Assembly (NCBI GenBank): GCA_022562055.1
Contig: JADFQA010000004.1
Coordinates: 42,432 to 106,431 of the forward strand
DNA length: 64,000 bases
DNA from: Acidobacteriota bacterium
GTDB taxonomy: Bacteria; Actinomycetota; Acidimicrobiia; Spongiisociales; UBA5794
Direction of reading: 5' to 3'
Shown: piece by piece, positions 1 through 8,571 of the stretch
Numbering within the stretch: position 1 is the first letter of the stretch
Layout: every line of letters starts with the position of its first letter
The notes under the pieces: generated by a model
Told to the model about the DNA's origin: nothing
Seen by the model: only the letters and a program-made list of their open reading frames with translations
Databases searched by the model: none
Position numbers and translations under genes: made by a program

Positions 1-1
1 A

Positions 2-601
2 TACAAACCGCCGAAGGACATCATGGGGGACTATCGAGGCGCCGGCGTCGGCCCCTCGCCCGCGTACTCGTACTCGGCATGTGTTGTCGAAGTCGAGTGT
101 GATCCGGAGACCGGGCACCTAGCGGTCGAGAACGTGTGGCTCGCCCACGACGTCGGTCGAGCCATCAACCCGCTGCTCGTGCGGGGCCAGATCGAAGGCA
201 GCGTGCACATGGCGCTCGGGGAGGTCCTGATGGAGGAGCAGGCCTTCCGGGGAGCGTTGCATTACGGCCCTTCACTTCTGGACTACAAGATCCCCACCGT
301 TCTCGAAATGCCCCGCGTCGAGTCCATCATTGTTGAATCGATTGATTCCGAGGGTCCGTTCGGTGCAAAGGAGGTCGGCCAGGGTCCGCTCCTGCCGGTC
401 ATCCCTGCGGTGGTGAACGCCGTCCACGACGCCCTCGGCATCCGCGTGGACGAGATTCCGCTTCGGCCCGACAAGATTCTCGCCGCGCTCGACGACCTCA
501 AGCGCGGAGGGGAAGGCCGTCACGGCCCGACAGGCCTTCCCGACTACACGTTCCGCTCGCCGCTGCACGTCGACCCACCACCGGAGATGGTGACCGTCTG
601 A
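2..601 (+). CDS. hcrA: 4-hydroxybenzoyl-CoA reductase, alpha (molybdenum) subunit, 3' part
   Basis: C-terminal 199 residues of a xanthine-oxidase-family molybdopterin subunit; the reading frame is open to the left edge, so the N-terminus lies outside. Visible family signatures are HDVGRAINPLLVRGQIEG and the active-site segment GPFGAKEVGQGPLLP, whose Glu is the catalytic base in this family. The stop TGA shares its A with the ATG of the beta subunit. Pairing with a beta subunit that has the 4Fe-4S loop, and the neighbouring phenol genes, points to 4-hydroxybenzoyl-CoA reductase, which reductively removes the phenolic OH to give benzoyl-CoA. The family is certain; the substrate rests on context. 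The gamma 2Fe-2S subunit is not visible. Confidence 0.85.
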   Translation, partial: YKPPKDIMGDYRGAGVGPSPAYSYSACVVEVECDPETGHLAVENVWLAHDVGRAINPLLVRGQIEGSVHMALGEVLMEEQAFRGALHYGPSLLDYKIPTVLEMPRVESIIVESIDSEGPFGAKEVGQGPLLPVIPAVVNAVHDALGIRVDEIPLRPDKILAALDDLKRGGEGRHGPTGLPDYTFRSPLHVDPPPEMVTV

Positions 602-1569
602 TGCTACGACTCCCACCCCTTCGCCACGAGGCGCCATTAACAATCGAGGAGGCGGTTGCGCTGCTTGCCGAGGACGGCGCGCTGCTCGCCGCCGGCGGCA
701 GCGACCTTGTTCCGAATCTCAAGCGACGCCAATACCCAGACGCTCGATCCATTGTCTCTCTTCGTCGTATCCCCGACCTGGCGGGAGTAAGGGTCGATGT
801 TGATGGGACCATCCGGATCGGCGCGCTGGTGACGCTCGCCGAAATTGTGCTGGACACGCGAATTCCGGCAGCGCTTCGGGAAGCGGCCGGGGCGGTGGCT
901 TCGCCGCAGATCCGTAATCAGGGCACCGTTGGCGGAAACCTCTGCGTCGACACGCGTTGCGACTGGCTCAACGTCCCCGAAACGTGGCGCCAAGCGGCCG
1001 AACCATGTCTCAAGGCCGGTGGGGAGATGTGCTGGGTTGCTCCGGCGAAGAAGGACTGCTGGGCTGTGAGCAGCTCCGACCTCGCTCCGGTCATGATCGT
1101 ATTAGGTGCCGAGGTGCAGCTCATCAATAGCGAGGGGCAGCGCTCAATTCCCGTGGAGGAGCTGTATCGGAACGACGGCATAGCGTACCTCGCGAAGGCC
1201 CCGAACGAGATCCTCACCGAGATCACTATCGGAGTCCACACCGATCTCCGAGCCACCTATCAGAAGCTGCGACGTCGGGCAAGCATCGACTTCCCCATCC
1301 TGGGAGTCGCAGCTGCGGTCCGGCTCGACGCTACCGGCACATGTACTGAGGCGCGCATCGTCCTCGGCGCGGTCGCCTCTGCTCCCCTGCGGGTCCCGAC
1401 CGCCGAGCAGGCCCTGATCGGACGGACATACGACTCCGACTCGATCGCTGAGGCGGCCGAAGCCGCGAGAAAACTCGCCAGACCCCTCAACAACACCGAC
1501 CTCACCTCACGCTATCGGAAGCGCATGATCCCTGTATTCGTGAAACGTGCCCTTGAGAAGCTTGCCTGA
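601..1569 (+). CDS. hcrB: 4-hydroxybenzoyl-CoA reductase, beta (FAD, 4Fe-4S) subunit
   Basis: 322-residue FAD-binding subunit of the molybdenum hydroxylase family, with flavin motifs AGGSDLVPNL (about residues 31-40) and IRNQGTVGGNL (about 104-114). An insertion after the second motif carries Cys120, Cys136, Cys144 and Cys153. Their spacing of 16, 8 and 9 is that known for the extra [4Fe-4S] cluster of Thauera HcrB, which CO dehydrogenase and xanthine oxidase lack. This makes the reductase assignment specific. The start overlaps the hcrA stop by one base, so the two are translationally coupled. The enzyme works in the cytoplasm with reduced ferredoxin as donor. Confidence 0.9.
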   Translation: MLRLPPLRHEAPLTIEEAVALLAEDGALLAAGGSDLVPNLKRRQYPDARSIVSLRRIPDLAGVRVDVDGTIRIGALVTLAEIVLDTRIPAALREAAGAVASPQIRNQGTVGGNLCVDTRCDWLNVPETWRQAAEPCLKAGGEMCWVAPAKKDCWAVSSSDLAPVMIVLGAEVQLINSEGQRSIPVEELYRNDGIAYLAKAPNEILTEITIGVHTDLRATYQKLRRRASIDFPILGVAAAVRLDATGTCTEARIVLGAVASAPLRVPTAEQALIGRTYDSDSIAEAAEAARKLARPLNNTDLTSRYRKRMIPVFVKRALEKLA

Positions 1570-1609
1570 CCTCGAGCTGAGGGTGCGCCGTTTCGGCGAT
1601 GGTCCGTCC

Positions 1610-2065
1610 TCAGGGGAGAGGGATCTCGTCCCGGTGTCCGAAACCGAGTTCGTTGTCGACGAAGTGACAGTGTTCGGGCACAAGCTCGTACCAGGTCACT
1701 CGTTTCAGTGCGACCCTGATCAGCGCCGGAGCCTGATCTGGTCCAGTCACGGGAAATTTCTCCGCATACCGCCTTGCTGCCCCGATCCGTTCTGAGCCTG
1801 AAAGAACCCTGACCCGACCCTCGATCTGGATGCCCTTGATCTCCGTCCAGTTGTTGTAGTCCTCATGGATGGCCGCTGCGCACCGGGGATCAGTGGACAG
1901 ATCCTCGGCGTGGCGACTCCGGGGGGAGGACAGAAATGTGAGGGTGAACCCGGCGTTCACATAGAACACGGCTGCGGCCCAGGGTCCGCTGGGTCCGTTG
2001 GTGGCCAACGTCATCACGTTGTGGTTCGCCAAGTAGTCCAGAACCTTGAGGCGGAGTTCGGACAT
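1610..2065 (-). CDS. Pyridoxamine 5'-phosphate oxidase-fold flavoprotein
   Basis: 151 residues of the split-barrel flavin-binding fold, recognisable from MTLATNGPSGPWAAAVFYV near the N-terminus and the following strand pattern TFLSSPRSRHAEDL. The ATG at 2065 was chosen because AAAGGGA lies 8 bases upstream and the longer open frame beyond it has no family similarity. Members bind FMN, F420 or haem; the substrate cannot be read from the sequence. It converges on hcrB and is divergent from the UbiX-like gene, with 73 bases between the two starts, so it may be a redox helper of the cluster, but that is a guess. Confidence 0.75.
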   Translation of the reverse strand: MSELRLKVLDYLANHNVMTLATNGPSGPWAAAVFYVNAGFTLTFLSSPRSRHAEDLSTDPRCAAAIHEDYNNWTEIKGIQIEGRVRVLSGSERIGAARRYAEKFPVTGPDQAPALIRVALKRVTWYELVPEHCHFVDNELGFGHRDEIPLP

Positions 2066-2138
2066 GTGACGTTCCCTTTCAATTCTGAGTATGTTGGGTC
2101 TTGAGCGTACCTCTATCTCGTTGTGCGAGGAGTTCGTT

Positions 2139-2711
2139 GTGGTAACAGTGGATCGTCTTGTTGTCGGGATATCCGGTGCCAGTGGTGTCGTGTACGGCGT
2201 CAGACTCCTTGAGGCGCTTGCCGACCGCAAGGACATCGAGACCCATCTTGTCGTGAGCGGCGGCGCATTGCGCACGCTCGAACTCGAGACCGATCTCACG
2301 CTTCGCGAGGTTGAGGCGCTCGCCGATCAGGTTCACGACGTGGACGATCTGGCTGCCCCGCTCTCGTCGGGATCCTTCCGGACGATGGGAATGGTTGTCG
2401 CCCCCTGCTCCATGAAGACCCTTTCGGGCATCGTGAATTCCTTCAGCGACAATCTCCTCATCCGGGCGGCGGATGTGACACTGAAGGAGCGCCGTCGGTT
2501 GGTACTGCTTCCCCGCGAGACGCCACTGCATCTCGGGCATGCACAGCTCTTCGTACGCGCCCTTGAAATGGGTGCTGTTGTTATGCCGCCCGTTCCGGCG
2601 CTGTATCACCGTCCAACGACGGTCGCGGAGATCATCGATCACACGGTCGGACGAGTTCTTGACGTCTTCGACATCGACAACGATCTCGTTGCGCGTTGGA
2701 CCGGTGGATGA
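2139..2711 (+). CDS. UbiX-type flavin prenyltransferase
   Basis: 190 residues with the UbiX/Pad1 N-terminal signature LVVGISGASGVVYGVRLLEAL, the central APCSMKTLSGIVNSFSDNLL and the C-terminal basic/proline segment LLPRETPLH. The family joins dimethylallyl phosphate to FMN to make prenylated FMN, the cofactor of UbiD decarboxylases. The GTG at 2139 is preferred because GAGGAG lies 6 bases upstream; a GTG at 2148 is possible. The window contains one UbiD protein (7111-8538), its presumed client. The neighbouring phenol genes make a dedicated cofactor role in phenylphosphate carboxylation likely. Confidence 0.88.
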   Translation: MVTVDRLVVGISGASGVVYGVRLLEALADRKDIETHLVVSGGALRTLELETDLTLREVEALADQVHDVDDLAAPLSSGSFRTMGMVVAPCSMKTLSGIVNSFSDNLLIRAADVTLKERRRLVLLPRETPLHLGHAQLFVRALEMGAVVMPPVPALYHRPTTVAEIIDHTVGRVLDVFDIDNDLVARWTGG

Positions 2712-2778
2712 ACTCGCCGCGACGGCGCAGTCATCTGAACGCATAGTCCCGGTCTAGCGAGGCTGCCCCGACAGCCGT

Positions 2779-2808
2779 TTGACACGGAAAACATGGTCGC
2801 GTTATGGT
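2779..2808 (+). promoter_or_regulatory. Promoter of the phenylphosphate synthase genes
   Basis: A perfect -35 box TTGACA (2779-2784) is followed after 18 bases by TATGGT (2803-2808). The operator repeat begins inside the -10 box. The same arrangement, with the same 28-base distance from -35 to operator, recurs upstream of iclR. Confidence 0.65.
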
Positions 2809-2841
2809 TCTATATCAAGAACAAGGTTCTATGACACGAAC
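2807..2841 (+). promoter_or_regulatory. 35-bp double-palindrome operator upstream of ppsB
   Basis: Two tandem inverted repeats: GTTCT-N6-AGAAC, the spacer AAG, then GTTCT-N6-CGAAC. It overlaps the presumed transcription start, a repressor position. A copy identical at 31 of 35 positions lies upstream of iclR (6162-6196), so IclR is the likely ligand. Confidence 0.7.
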
Positions 2842-2987
2842 ATATCATGTACATGGGTATTTCGCATCATGACACGGCCATGGTTGTGGAGAGACCCGCC
2901 GCGAACCCATGAATCGGTCCGAAATCGTTCCCGCGGCAGCTCGACTGAGGTCGAGCTCATCCAGCCCTACGCGGGGCTAAAAGCACC

Positions 2988-4136
2988 GTGAAGATGGACA
3001 CCGAGTACCTGGTTGTGTTCGAGAACTGCCTCGACGACAGCGTCGCCTTGGTCGGAGGCAAGAGCACGGGACTCGGAAGCATGATCCGGGCGGGGATCCC
3101 GGTTCCTCCCGGTTTCGCGGTGACCACCCGTGCCTATAGGGCGATGCTCGAAGAAGGAGCATTGGATCATGAGATCGCCGAACTCCTTGATCGGGCGGAT
3201 CCCGACGACGTCGCCGGCCTTGAAGAGATCAGCCGTTCGATCGCTGCCTTGATCGAGGGTTCCGCCATTCCCGCAGATGTCGAGGCGGAGATTCGCCAGG
3301 GATACGACATGCTTGCCTCGGTGTCCTGTGGTGGAACAGATGCGAATGGACGCGATCTGGATTTGCCAGTCGCCGTGCGTTCGAGCGCCACCGTAGAGGA
3401 TCTGCCCGACGCGAGTTTCGCGGGCCAGCAGGATACGTTCTTGTGGATCGTTGGCGCGGACAGCGTTCTTGAGCATGTGAGACGCTGCTGGTCGAGCCTG
3501 TACACCGCACGGGCAATCGCCTACCGAATCGAGAAGGGCTACCACCGCGAGAAGATCCACATGAGCGTGGTCATTCAGAAAATGGTGAATGCCCGCGCCG
3601 CCGGTGTGATGTTCACGCTCAATCCGATCAACGGCGACCGCTCGAAAGTCGCAATCGATGCAAGCTGGGGACTGGGCGAAGCTGTGGCCTCAGGTGAGGT
3701 GACGCCGGATAACTACCTCGTCGATACGATCGCGATGAGGATCGCCAAACGCACAGTTTCATCCAAGGCGATTGAATATCGTGCGAATCCTGCCACGGAA
3801 CGGATCGAGCGGACCGTCGTGCCACCGGAACGCCGGGATGCCCCGTGCCTCGCTGACGAAGAGATTCTCACTCTCAGTCGCCTGGCGCGCCGCGTCGAAG
3901 CCCACCACGGGCGTCCCCAGGATCTCGAGTGGGCGATCGACGCCGATCTCGAACCACCTGACAACATCGTGCTCCTTCAGAGTCGGCCCGAAACGGTCTG
4001 GAGCGATCGCGATCGCAAACAGGTTTCTAGGGGCGACCGGTCGACCATGGACCACATCGTGGCGAATCTCCTCGCCGGAGTTCGGCTGCGACACGGCGAT
4101 TCGGATACCGACAATATCGGAGGTGTGCTGGGTTAG
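2988..4136 (+). CDS. ppsB: Phenylphosphate synthase, ATP-binding subunit (PpsB-like)
   Basis: 382 residues matching the N-terminal ATP-grasp part of PEP synthase: VALVGGKSTGLGSMIRAGIP near residue 20, PVAVRSSATVEDLPDASFAGQQ near 128, and QDLEWAID and LLQSRPET near the C-terminus. It lacks the swivelling phospho-His domain, which is on the next gene. In Thauera, phenylphosphate synthase is split in the same way into a ~40-kDa ATP-binding and a ~70-kDa phospho-His protein that together phosphorylate phenol using ATP. The GTG at 2988 is used; an ATG two codons later is equally possible. The long leader from the promoter at 2779 is noteworthy. Confidence 0.82.
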   Translation: MKMDTEYLVVFENCLDDSVALVGGKSTGLGSMIRAGIPVPPGFAVTTRAYRAMLEEGALDHEIAELLDRADPDDVAGLEEISRSIAALIEGSAIPADVEAEIRQGYDMLASVSCGGTDANGRDLDLPVAVRSSATVEDLPDASFAGQQDTFLWIVGADSVLEHVRRCWSSLYTARAIAYRIEKGYHREKIHMSVVIQKMVNARAAGVMFTLNPINGDRSKVAIDASWGLGEAVASGEVTPDNYLVDTIAMRIAKRTVSSKAIEYRANPATERIERTVVPPERRDAPCLADEEILTLSRLARRVEAHHGRPQDLEWAIDADLEPPDNIVLLQSRPETVWSDRDRKQVSRGDRSTMDHIVANLLAGVRLRHGDSDTDNIGGVLG

Positions 4137-4221
4137 ACCAACGATGCAACGGCGCCGGTGGCCTGGGACGGCGGTGAGGAACTCGGACAACAGACAGATA
4201 CGCAAACGCGAGGAGAGACCG

Positions 4222-6042
4222 ATGAGCGAAACACGTTTCCCCAATCCCTTCGAGGTGCCAACCCCGGAAGGTTGTGAGGGATGGGAAGATCTATACCCGT
4301 ACTACTACCTGTTCAGTGAGGAACGCAGGGAGTTCGAGGAGTCGAAGTTCTGGTTCTTCGACGGCATGCACCACCCGGAGGTGTTGTACCCGTTTGACAC
4401 CATCACCTGTGAGAGTTGGTGGGTTGCGTTGGGGGAGATGAATACGCGGGTCTTCATCGTGCCCCCGGCCCTGGGGATCGACCAGAGAGTTCTCAACGGA
4501 CGCCTCTACATCAGCGCAAATGCGATCATGGACGAAGAGGTTGTCGAGGAACGGGTAGCGCACTTCATGGAGCGCGCCGGTTACTACTACGAGCACTGGG
4601 ATGAGCTCTACGACAAGTGGAAGGACAAGGCTCGCCAGACGATCGAAGAGCTCAAGGCAGTGGACGTCAAACCTCTTCCTGAGATGGAGGACATCGAGGT
4701 CGTCCATGCCGGCAGGGGCCTCACCTCGGCGTACGACCTGCTCGTGGCGTACAACCGTGTCATCGAGAACATGCACAAGATCTGGCATCTCCACTTCGAG
4801 TTTCTGAATCTGGGTTACGCCGCCTACCTGACCTACTTCGGGTTCTGCAAAGAACTCTTTCCTGACATCCCTGATCAGGTTGTGGCTCAGATGGTGGCCG
4901 GCATCGATGTCCTCCTCTTCCGACCAGACGCGGAATTGAAGAAGCTCGCGGCGAAAGCTGTGGATCTCGGGGTGGGTGACGCCCTCAAGGACAACACTGA
5001 GCCGGCCGTGGTGATCGAAGCGCTTGAGCAGTCAGAAGCAGGTCGACGGTGGATAGCGGAGCTTGAGAAGGCGAAGGACCCCTGGTTCTACTTCTCGACA
5101 GGCTCAGGTTTCTACCACCATCACAAGACCTGGATCAATGACCAAACCTTCCCTTTCAGCGGAATTGCCGACTACATCCGCAAGATCGAGGCAGGCAAGA
5201 GCATTGAACGTCCCCTGAAAGAAATCATCGCGGAGCGCGATCGCCTGTCTGCCGAGTATGCGGCGCTTCTCGACGGCGATGACCTCAAGAACTTCAACGA
5301 CCAGTTGGGCCTCGCAAGAACGGTCTTCCCGTTCATAGAGGACCACAACTTCTACGTTGAACACTGGCACCATGCCGTGTTCTGGAACAAGATGCGCGAG
5401 TTCGGCCAGATCTTTGTCGACGCCGGGTTCTTCGAGGAGGTGGACGATATGTTCTACCTCCATCGCTTCGAGGTCGAGGCTGCGCTATACGACCTCATTT
5501 CCTCTTGGGCCGTCGGAACGCCGGCGAGAGGCCCGGGATACTGGCCGAAGAAGATCGTGAAACGCAAGGAGCTCTTCGAGAAGCTCTCCGAGTGGACGCC
5601 GATCCCCGCTCTGGGCGAACCGCCTGAAGTCGTCACCGAACCGTTCACCATCATGTTGTGGGGAATCACGACGGACTCGATCCAGAACTGGCTCGGTGTC
5701 GGTCAGGATGAGAGCGCCGACTATGACTTGAAGGGTTTCGCCGCGTCTCCCGGCACGGTCGAGGGTCTCGCGAGAGTGATCATGAGCGCGGATGAGCTCG
5801 CCGATGTGCAGGAAGGCGAAGTTCTCGTCTGCCCGATCACAAATCCGAGCTGGGGTCCGGTGTTCTCGAAAATCGCCGCGGCGGTGACCGACATCGGTGG
5901 AATGATGTCTCACGCCTCGATTGTGTGTAGAGAGTACGGCGTCCCAGCGGTCGTCGGAACCGGCTTTGCCACACAGAAGATTAAGACCGGTCAACGGCTG
6001 CGCGTCGACGGCGCTGCCGGGACCGTGACGTTCCTCGACTGA
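4222..6042 (+). CDS. ppsA: Phenylphosphate synthase, phosphohistidine subunit (PpsA-like)
   Basis: 606 residues (~70 kDa). The C-terminal ~90 residues are the PEP-utilizing mobile domain with the phosphorylatable His in DIGGMMSHASIVCREYGVP. The large N-terminal part, rich in aromatic residues and His, has no PEP synthase ATP-binding domain and presumably binds phenol, as in Thauera PpsA. The ATG at 4222 has AGGAGAG 4-5 bases upstream. It lies 85 bases after ppsB and is followed by a strong hairpin. A ppsC-type CBS-domain stimulator is absent nearby. A rifampicin phosphotransferase-like or other PEP-synthase-like kinase is the alternative, but the UbiD/UbiX/Hcr/Bcr context favours phenol. Confidence 0.82.
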   Translation: MSETRFPNPFEVPTPEGCEGWEDLYPYYYLFSEERREFEESKFWFFDGMHHPEVLYPFDTITCESWWVALGEMNTRVFIVPPALGIDQRVLNGRLYISANAIMDEEVVEERVAHFMERAGYYYEHWDELYDKWKDKARQTIEELKAVDVKPLPEMEDIEVVHAGRGLTSAYDLLVAYNRVIENMHKIWHLHFEFLNLGYAAYLTYFGFCKELFPDIPDQVVAQMVAGIDVLLFRPDAELKKLAAKAVDLGVGDALKDNTEPAVVIEALEQSEAGRRWIAELEKAKDPWFYFSTGSGFYHHHKTWINDQTFPFSGIADYIRKIEAGKSIERPLKEIIAERDRLSAEYAALLDGDDLKNFNDQLGLARTVFPFIEDHNFYVEHWHHAVFWNKMREFGQIFVDAGFFEEVDDMFYLHRFEVEAALYDLISSWAVGTPARGPGYWPKKIVKRKELFEKLSEWTPIPALGEPPEVVTEPFTIMLWGITTDSIQNWLGVGQDESADYDLKGFAASPGTVEGLARVIMSADELADVQEGEVLVCPITNPSWGPVFSKIAAAVTDIGGMMSHASIVCREYGVPAVVGTGFATQKIKTGQRLRVDGAAGTVTFLD

Positions 6043-6050
6043 GAGCCGCG

Positions 6051-6083
6051 ACTCGCCCGGGGATTCCCCTGCCCCGGGCGAGT
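6051..6083 (+). terminator. GC-rich hairpin after ppsA
   Basis: Perfect 12-bp stem ACTCGCCCGGGG / CCCCGGGCGAGT with a 9-base loop, starting 9 bases after the ppsA stop. There is no clear T-run, so termination is likely but not certain. Confidence 0.6.
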
Positions 6084-6133
6084 CCCTGCTTATCTCTGGG
6101 AAACGACCGATCCGAGAAAGCAAGAACAGCCAT

Positions 6134-6163
6134 TTGAGACTCAAACCTATTGTATGATATTGT
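6134..6163 (+). promoter_or_regulatory. Promoter of iclR
   Basis: TTGAGA (6134-6139), an 18-base spacer, and TATTGT (6158-6163). The layout relative to the operator is identical to that at 2779-2808. A TATGAT at 6153 would be a better -10 hexamer but sits too close to this -35. Confidence 0.5.
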
Positions 6164-6196
6164 TCCGTATCAAGAACAAGGTTCTATGACCCGAAT
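6162..6196 (+). promoter_or_regulatory. 35-bp double-palindrome operator upstream of iclR
   Basis: GTTCC-N6-AGAAC, AAG, GTTCT-N6-CGAAT; 31 of 35 positions match the pps operator at 2807-2841. The position over the start site suggests autoregulation by IclR and coordinated control of the pps genes. Confidence 0.7.
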
Positions 6197-6256
6197 AATG
6201 CTCTCCACCTGGCCGCCAGCCACACTGGCCCGCCCACGTCTTCGATTGAGGCGGAT

Positions 6257-7087
6257 GTGGTAGTGCGGGTTTCGGCAGTCGAACGGGCAATCCAGATTCT
6301 GCGTGCGTTCGAGCGTCACGATGACTACAGCCTCACCGAGCTGGTGTCGCTGCTGTCGCTCAACAAGAGCACGGCGTACGGGATCCTCCAAACACTCACC
6401 GACTTCCGGTTCCTCACGAGGGATCCGAGGACCCGCCGCTACCGCTTGGGGCCTGCCTTGATCCGCCTGGGTCATCTTGCCGATGTGCAGACCGAGATAC
6501 GTGCTATTGCGCGGCCACACATGGAGTTGCTCGTTCAGAAGATTCGCAAGTCCGTACTCCTGGGAACGCTCAACGAGGATCAGCTCACGATTGTTGACAA
6601 GGTTGATCCTGTTGGCATCCTGCACGTGTCGGCGGCGATCGGCCAGCAGATCCCGTTCTCCGCCGGCTCCTTCGGTCGTGTTTTCCTCGCGTGGCTCCCC
6701 GATGATCGAGTCGACAGTTTGATTGCAACACACGGGCTTGAAGCTTTCACGCCGACCTCGATCACCGACCCCGACGCCTACAAGGTAGAGCTCGCGCGAG
6801 TGCGCGAATGCGGGTACGCCGTGGATGACAAGGAGGAATACCTGGTCGGGGTGCGTGCAGTTTCGGTGCCGCTCAAGAATGCCGACGGCGTCGTTGCCGC
6901 TCTCACTGTCGTCGGGTTTACCTCACGTTCGGGAAACCAGCCCGGTGAGTACGCCATAAAGGCCGCAGTGCGGGCCGGACAGGAGATCTCGAGACAACTT
7001 GGCGCCGATATCGCGGATCCTGATGAGGTCTCAAGTGCGGAGGGTGTCGATCTGAAAAGTTCCCCCGGGGTGTCTCGTGACGTGTGA
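6257..7087 (+). CDS. IclR-family transcriptional regulator
   Basis: 276 residues. The N-terminal winged helix-turn-helix covers about residues 20-70 (YSLTELVSLLSLNKSTAYGI, then a wing around RTRRYRLGPALIRLG). The IclR effector-binding domain follows, ending around VSVPLKNADGVVAALTVVG. IclR proteins often sense aromatic compounds. It sits between the pps genes and the ubiD-like gene, all on the plus strand, and carries upstream the same operator as the pps genes, so it probably controls phenol degradation. Start GTG 6257; GTG 6263 is an alternative. The last ~40 residues are a loosely conserved tail. Confidence 0.88.
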   Translation: MVVRVSAVERAIQILRAFERHDDYSLTELVSLLSLNKSTAYGILQTLTDFRFLTRDPRTRRYRLGPALIRLGHLADVQTEIRAIARPHMELLVQKIRKSVLLGTLNEDQLTIVDKVDPVGILHVSAAIGQQIPFSAGSFGRVFLAWLPDDRVDSLIATHGLEAFTPTSITDPDAYKVELARVRECGYAVDDKEEYLVGVRAVSVPLKNADGVVAALTVVGFTSRSGNQPGEYAIKAAVRAGQEISRQLGADIADPDEVSSAEGVDLKSSPGVSRDV

Positions 7088-7110
7088 CCATCTGAAGAAG
7101 GAGAGAAATC

Positions 7111-8538
7111 ATGCCGTTCAGCGACCTACGATCATTCATCGACCGACTCGACGAGGAGGGCCAGCTCCATAGGATCGATAGGGAGGTGGACTGGAACCTT
7201 GAGCTGAGCCACGTTGCCAAGCTCAACGAGGAACGCCAGGGCGGGGGTTCCGCGCTGCTGTTCGAGAACATCAAGGACTACCCGGGACACCGCGTCTTCA
7301 TCAGCGCAATGACGGCCAGGGAGCGGCTGGCCCTAGCCCTCGAAATGCCCCAGGACACAAGCCTCATGCACCTCTCCGAGGAATGGGTGGATCGCATCCA
7401 CGGAAAACGGGTTCCCCCGAAGGTGGTCGAATCAGGGCCCGTCAAGGAGAATATCTTGCTCGGTGACGATGCCGACATCCTGAAGATTCCCTCTCCGTGG
7501 TTTTACCCCGGAGATGGGGGACGCTACTTCGGTACCGCTGGATATCTCATCACCCGCAACCTGAAGACGGGGCGCCTGAACCTAGGTACCTATCGCGCCA
7601 TGGTCGGCGACAGCCGGGAACTGTGCATCTACATGATCAAAGCCAAGGACGGCGAGATCGACTTTCGGGACTACCAGGAAGCCGGGATCCCGATGCCGGT
7701 GGCATACGTGTCCGGCAGCGATCCGACGCTCTTCCTCTGCGGAAGCACTCTCTTCGGTCTCGACGAGAGCGAGTACGACATCGCCGGAGCGCTCCGCGGT
7801 GGACCAGTCGAGGTCGTGAAAGCCGAGACCTCCGACCTGCTGGTGCCGGCAACCGCTGAATGGGTGGTCGAGGGCGAAATCGTGCCCGGCGAGACCCGTC
7901 CGGAGGGACCGTTCGGCGAGTACACCGGTTACTACTCCGGCAAGGGAGACCAGGAGCAGTACTTCATTCGAGTGAAGGCGATCACCCATCGCAACGAGCC
8001 GATTCTCTGGTCGACAACTGTCGGCAGGCCCACCACCGACACCCACATGATCATGAGCGTCAACCGCACCGCGTCGCTGTGGAACGACCTGCGGCGTATG
8101 CAGATCCCCGGGATCAAGGCCGTGTACGGGCCCCCGGCCGCAGCCGGGCGGATGCTGGTCATCATCTCGGTGAACCAGATGTACCACGGCCACTCGACCC
8201 AGGTCGGTCTGGCGGCGTTCGCGTCGACCACAGGGAACTATGGTCTGAAAACGGTGATCCTTGTCGACGACGATATCGACGTTGAGAACATGGATCAGGT
8301 GATGTACGCTTTAAGCTTCAAGTATCAGCCGGAGTTCGGCACTCAGATCCTTCACCGGGGGCGTTCAACCCCACTCGATCCGTCCCTTCCCCGTTCGAAT
8401 CGATTCATGACGTCACGTGTCATCCTCGACTGCACGACACCCTATGAGTGGGACGAGGACGAGCTGCCGCCGAAGATCTACCTCGATGACGACATGGCCC
8501 AACATGTGAAGGACCACTGGGACGAGTACTTCGGATGA
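7111..8538 (+). CDS. UbiD-family (de)carboxylase, probable phenylphosphate carboxylase
   Basis: 475 residues, full length for UbiD proteins. The catalytic Arg/Glu motif is visible as RPEGPFGEYTGYYS around residue 270, and the prenyl-FMN region as AAFASTTGNYGLKTVILVDDD. The ATG has AAGGAGAG 7 bases upstream. UbiD enzymes use prenylated FMN to (de)carboxylate aromatic acids; with phenylphosphate synthase, UbiX and a HAD protein beside it, para-carboxylation of phenylphosphate to 4-hydroxybenzoate is the likely role. Thauera phenylphosphate carboxylase has two UbiD-like subunits and a small gamma subunit; only one UbiD protein is seen here. A plain 4-hydroxybenzoate decarboxylase is the alternative. 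Confidence 0.82.
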   Translation: MPFSDLRSFIDRLDEEGQLHRIDREVDWNLELSHVAKLNEERQGGGSALLFENIKDYPGHRVFISAMTARERLALALEMPQDTSLMHLSEEWVDRIHGKRVPPKVVESGPVKENILLGDDADILKIPSPWFYPGDGGRYFGTAGYLITRNLKTGRLNLGTYRAMVGDSRELCIYMIKAKDGEIDFRDYQEAGIPMPVAYVSGSDPTLFLCGSTLFGLDESEYDIAGALRGGPVEVVKAETSDLLVPATAEWVVEGEIVPGETRPEGPFGEYTGYYSGKGDQEQYFIRVKAITHRNEPILWSTTVGRPTTDTHMIMSVNRTASLWNDLRRMQIPGIKAVYGPPAAAGRMLVIISVNQMYHGHSTQVGLAAFASTTGNYGLKTVILVDDDIDVENMDQVMYALSFKYQPEFGTQILHRGRSTPLDPSLPRSNRFMTSRVILDCTTPYEWDEDELPPKIYLDDDMAQHVKDHWDEYFG

Positions 8539-8571
8539 ACATCCGAGGGAGTCACGGTTGAACATCCGAGG
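8536..8571 (+). repeat. 13-bp direct repeat at the ubiD/HAD junction
   Basis: TGAACATCCGAGG occurs at 8536-8548 and 8559-8571. The first copy contains the ubiD stop codon and provides the GAGGGAG ribosome site; the second begins at the second base of the TTG start of the HAD gene. It looks like a small tandem duplication that created the gene junction. Confidence 0.6.

Noticed and set aside
3772..4221. N-terminal extension of the PpsA-like protein
   Set aside because: The extension overlaps ppsB in another frame and is unlike PEP synthase; ATG 4222 has a clear ribosome site.
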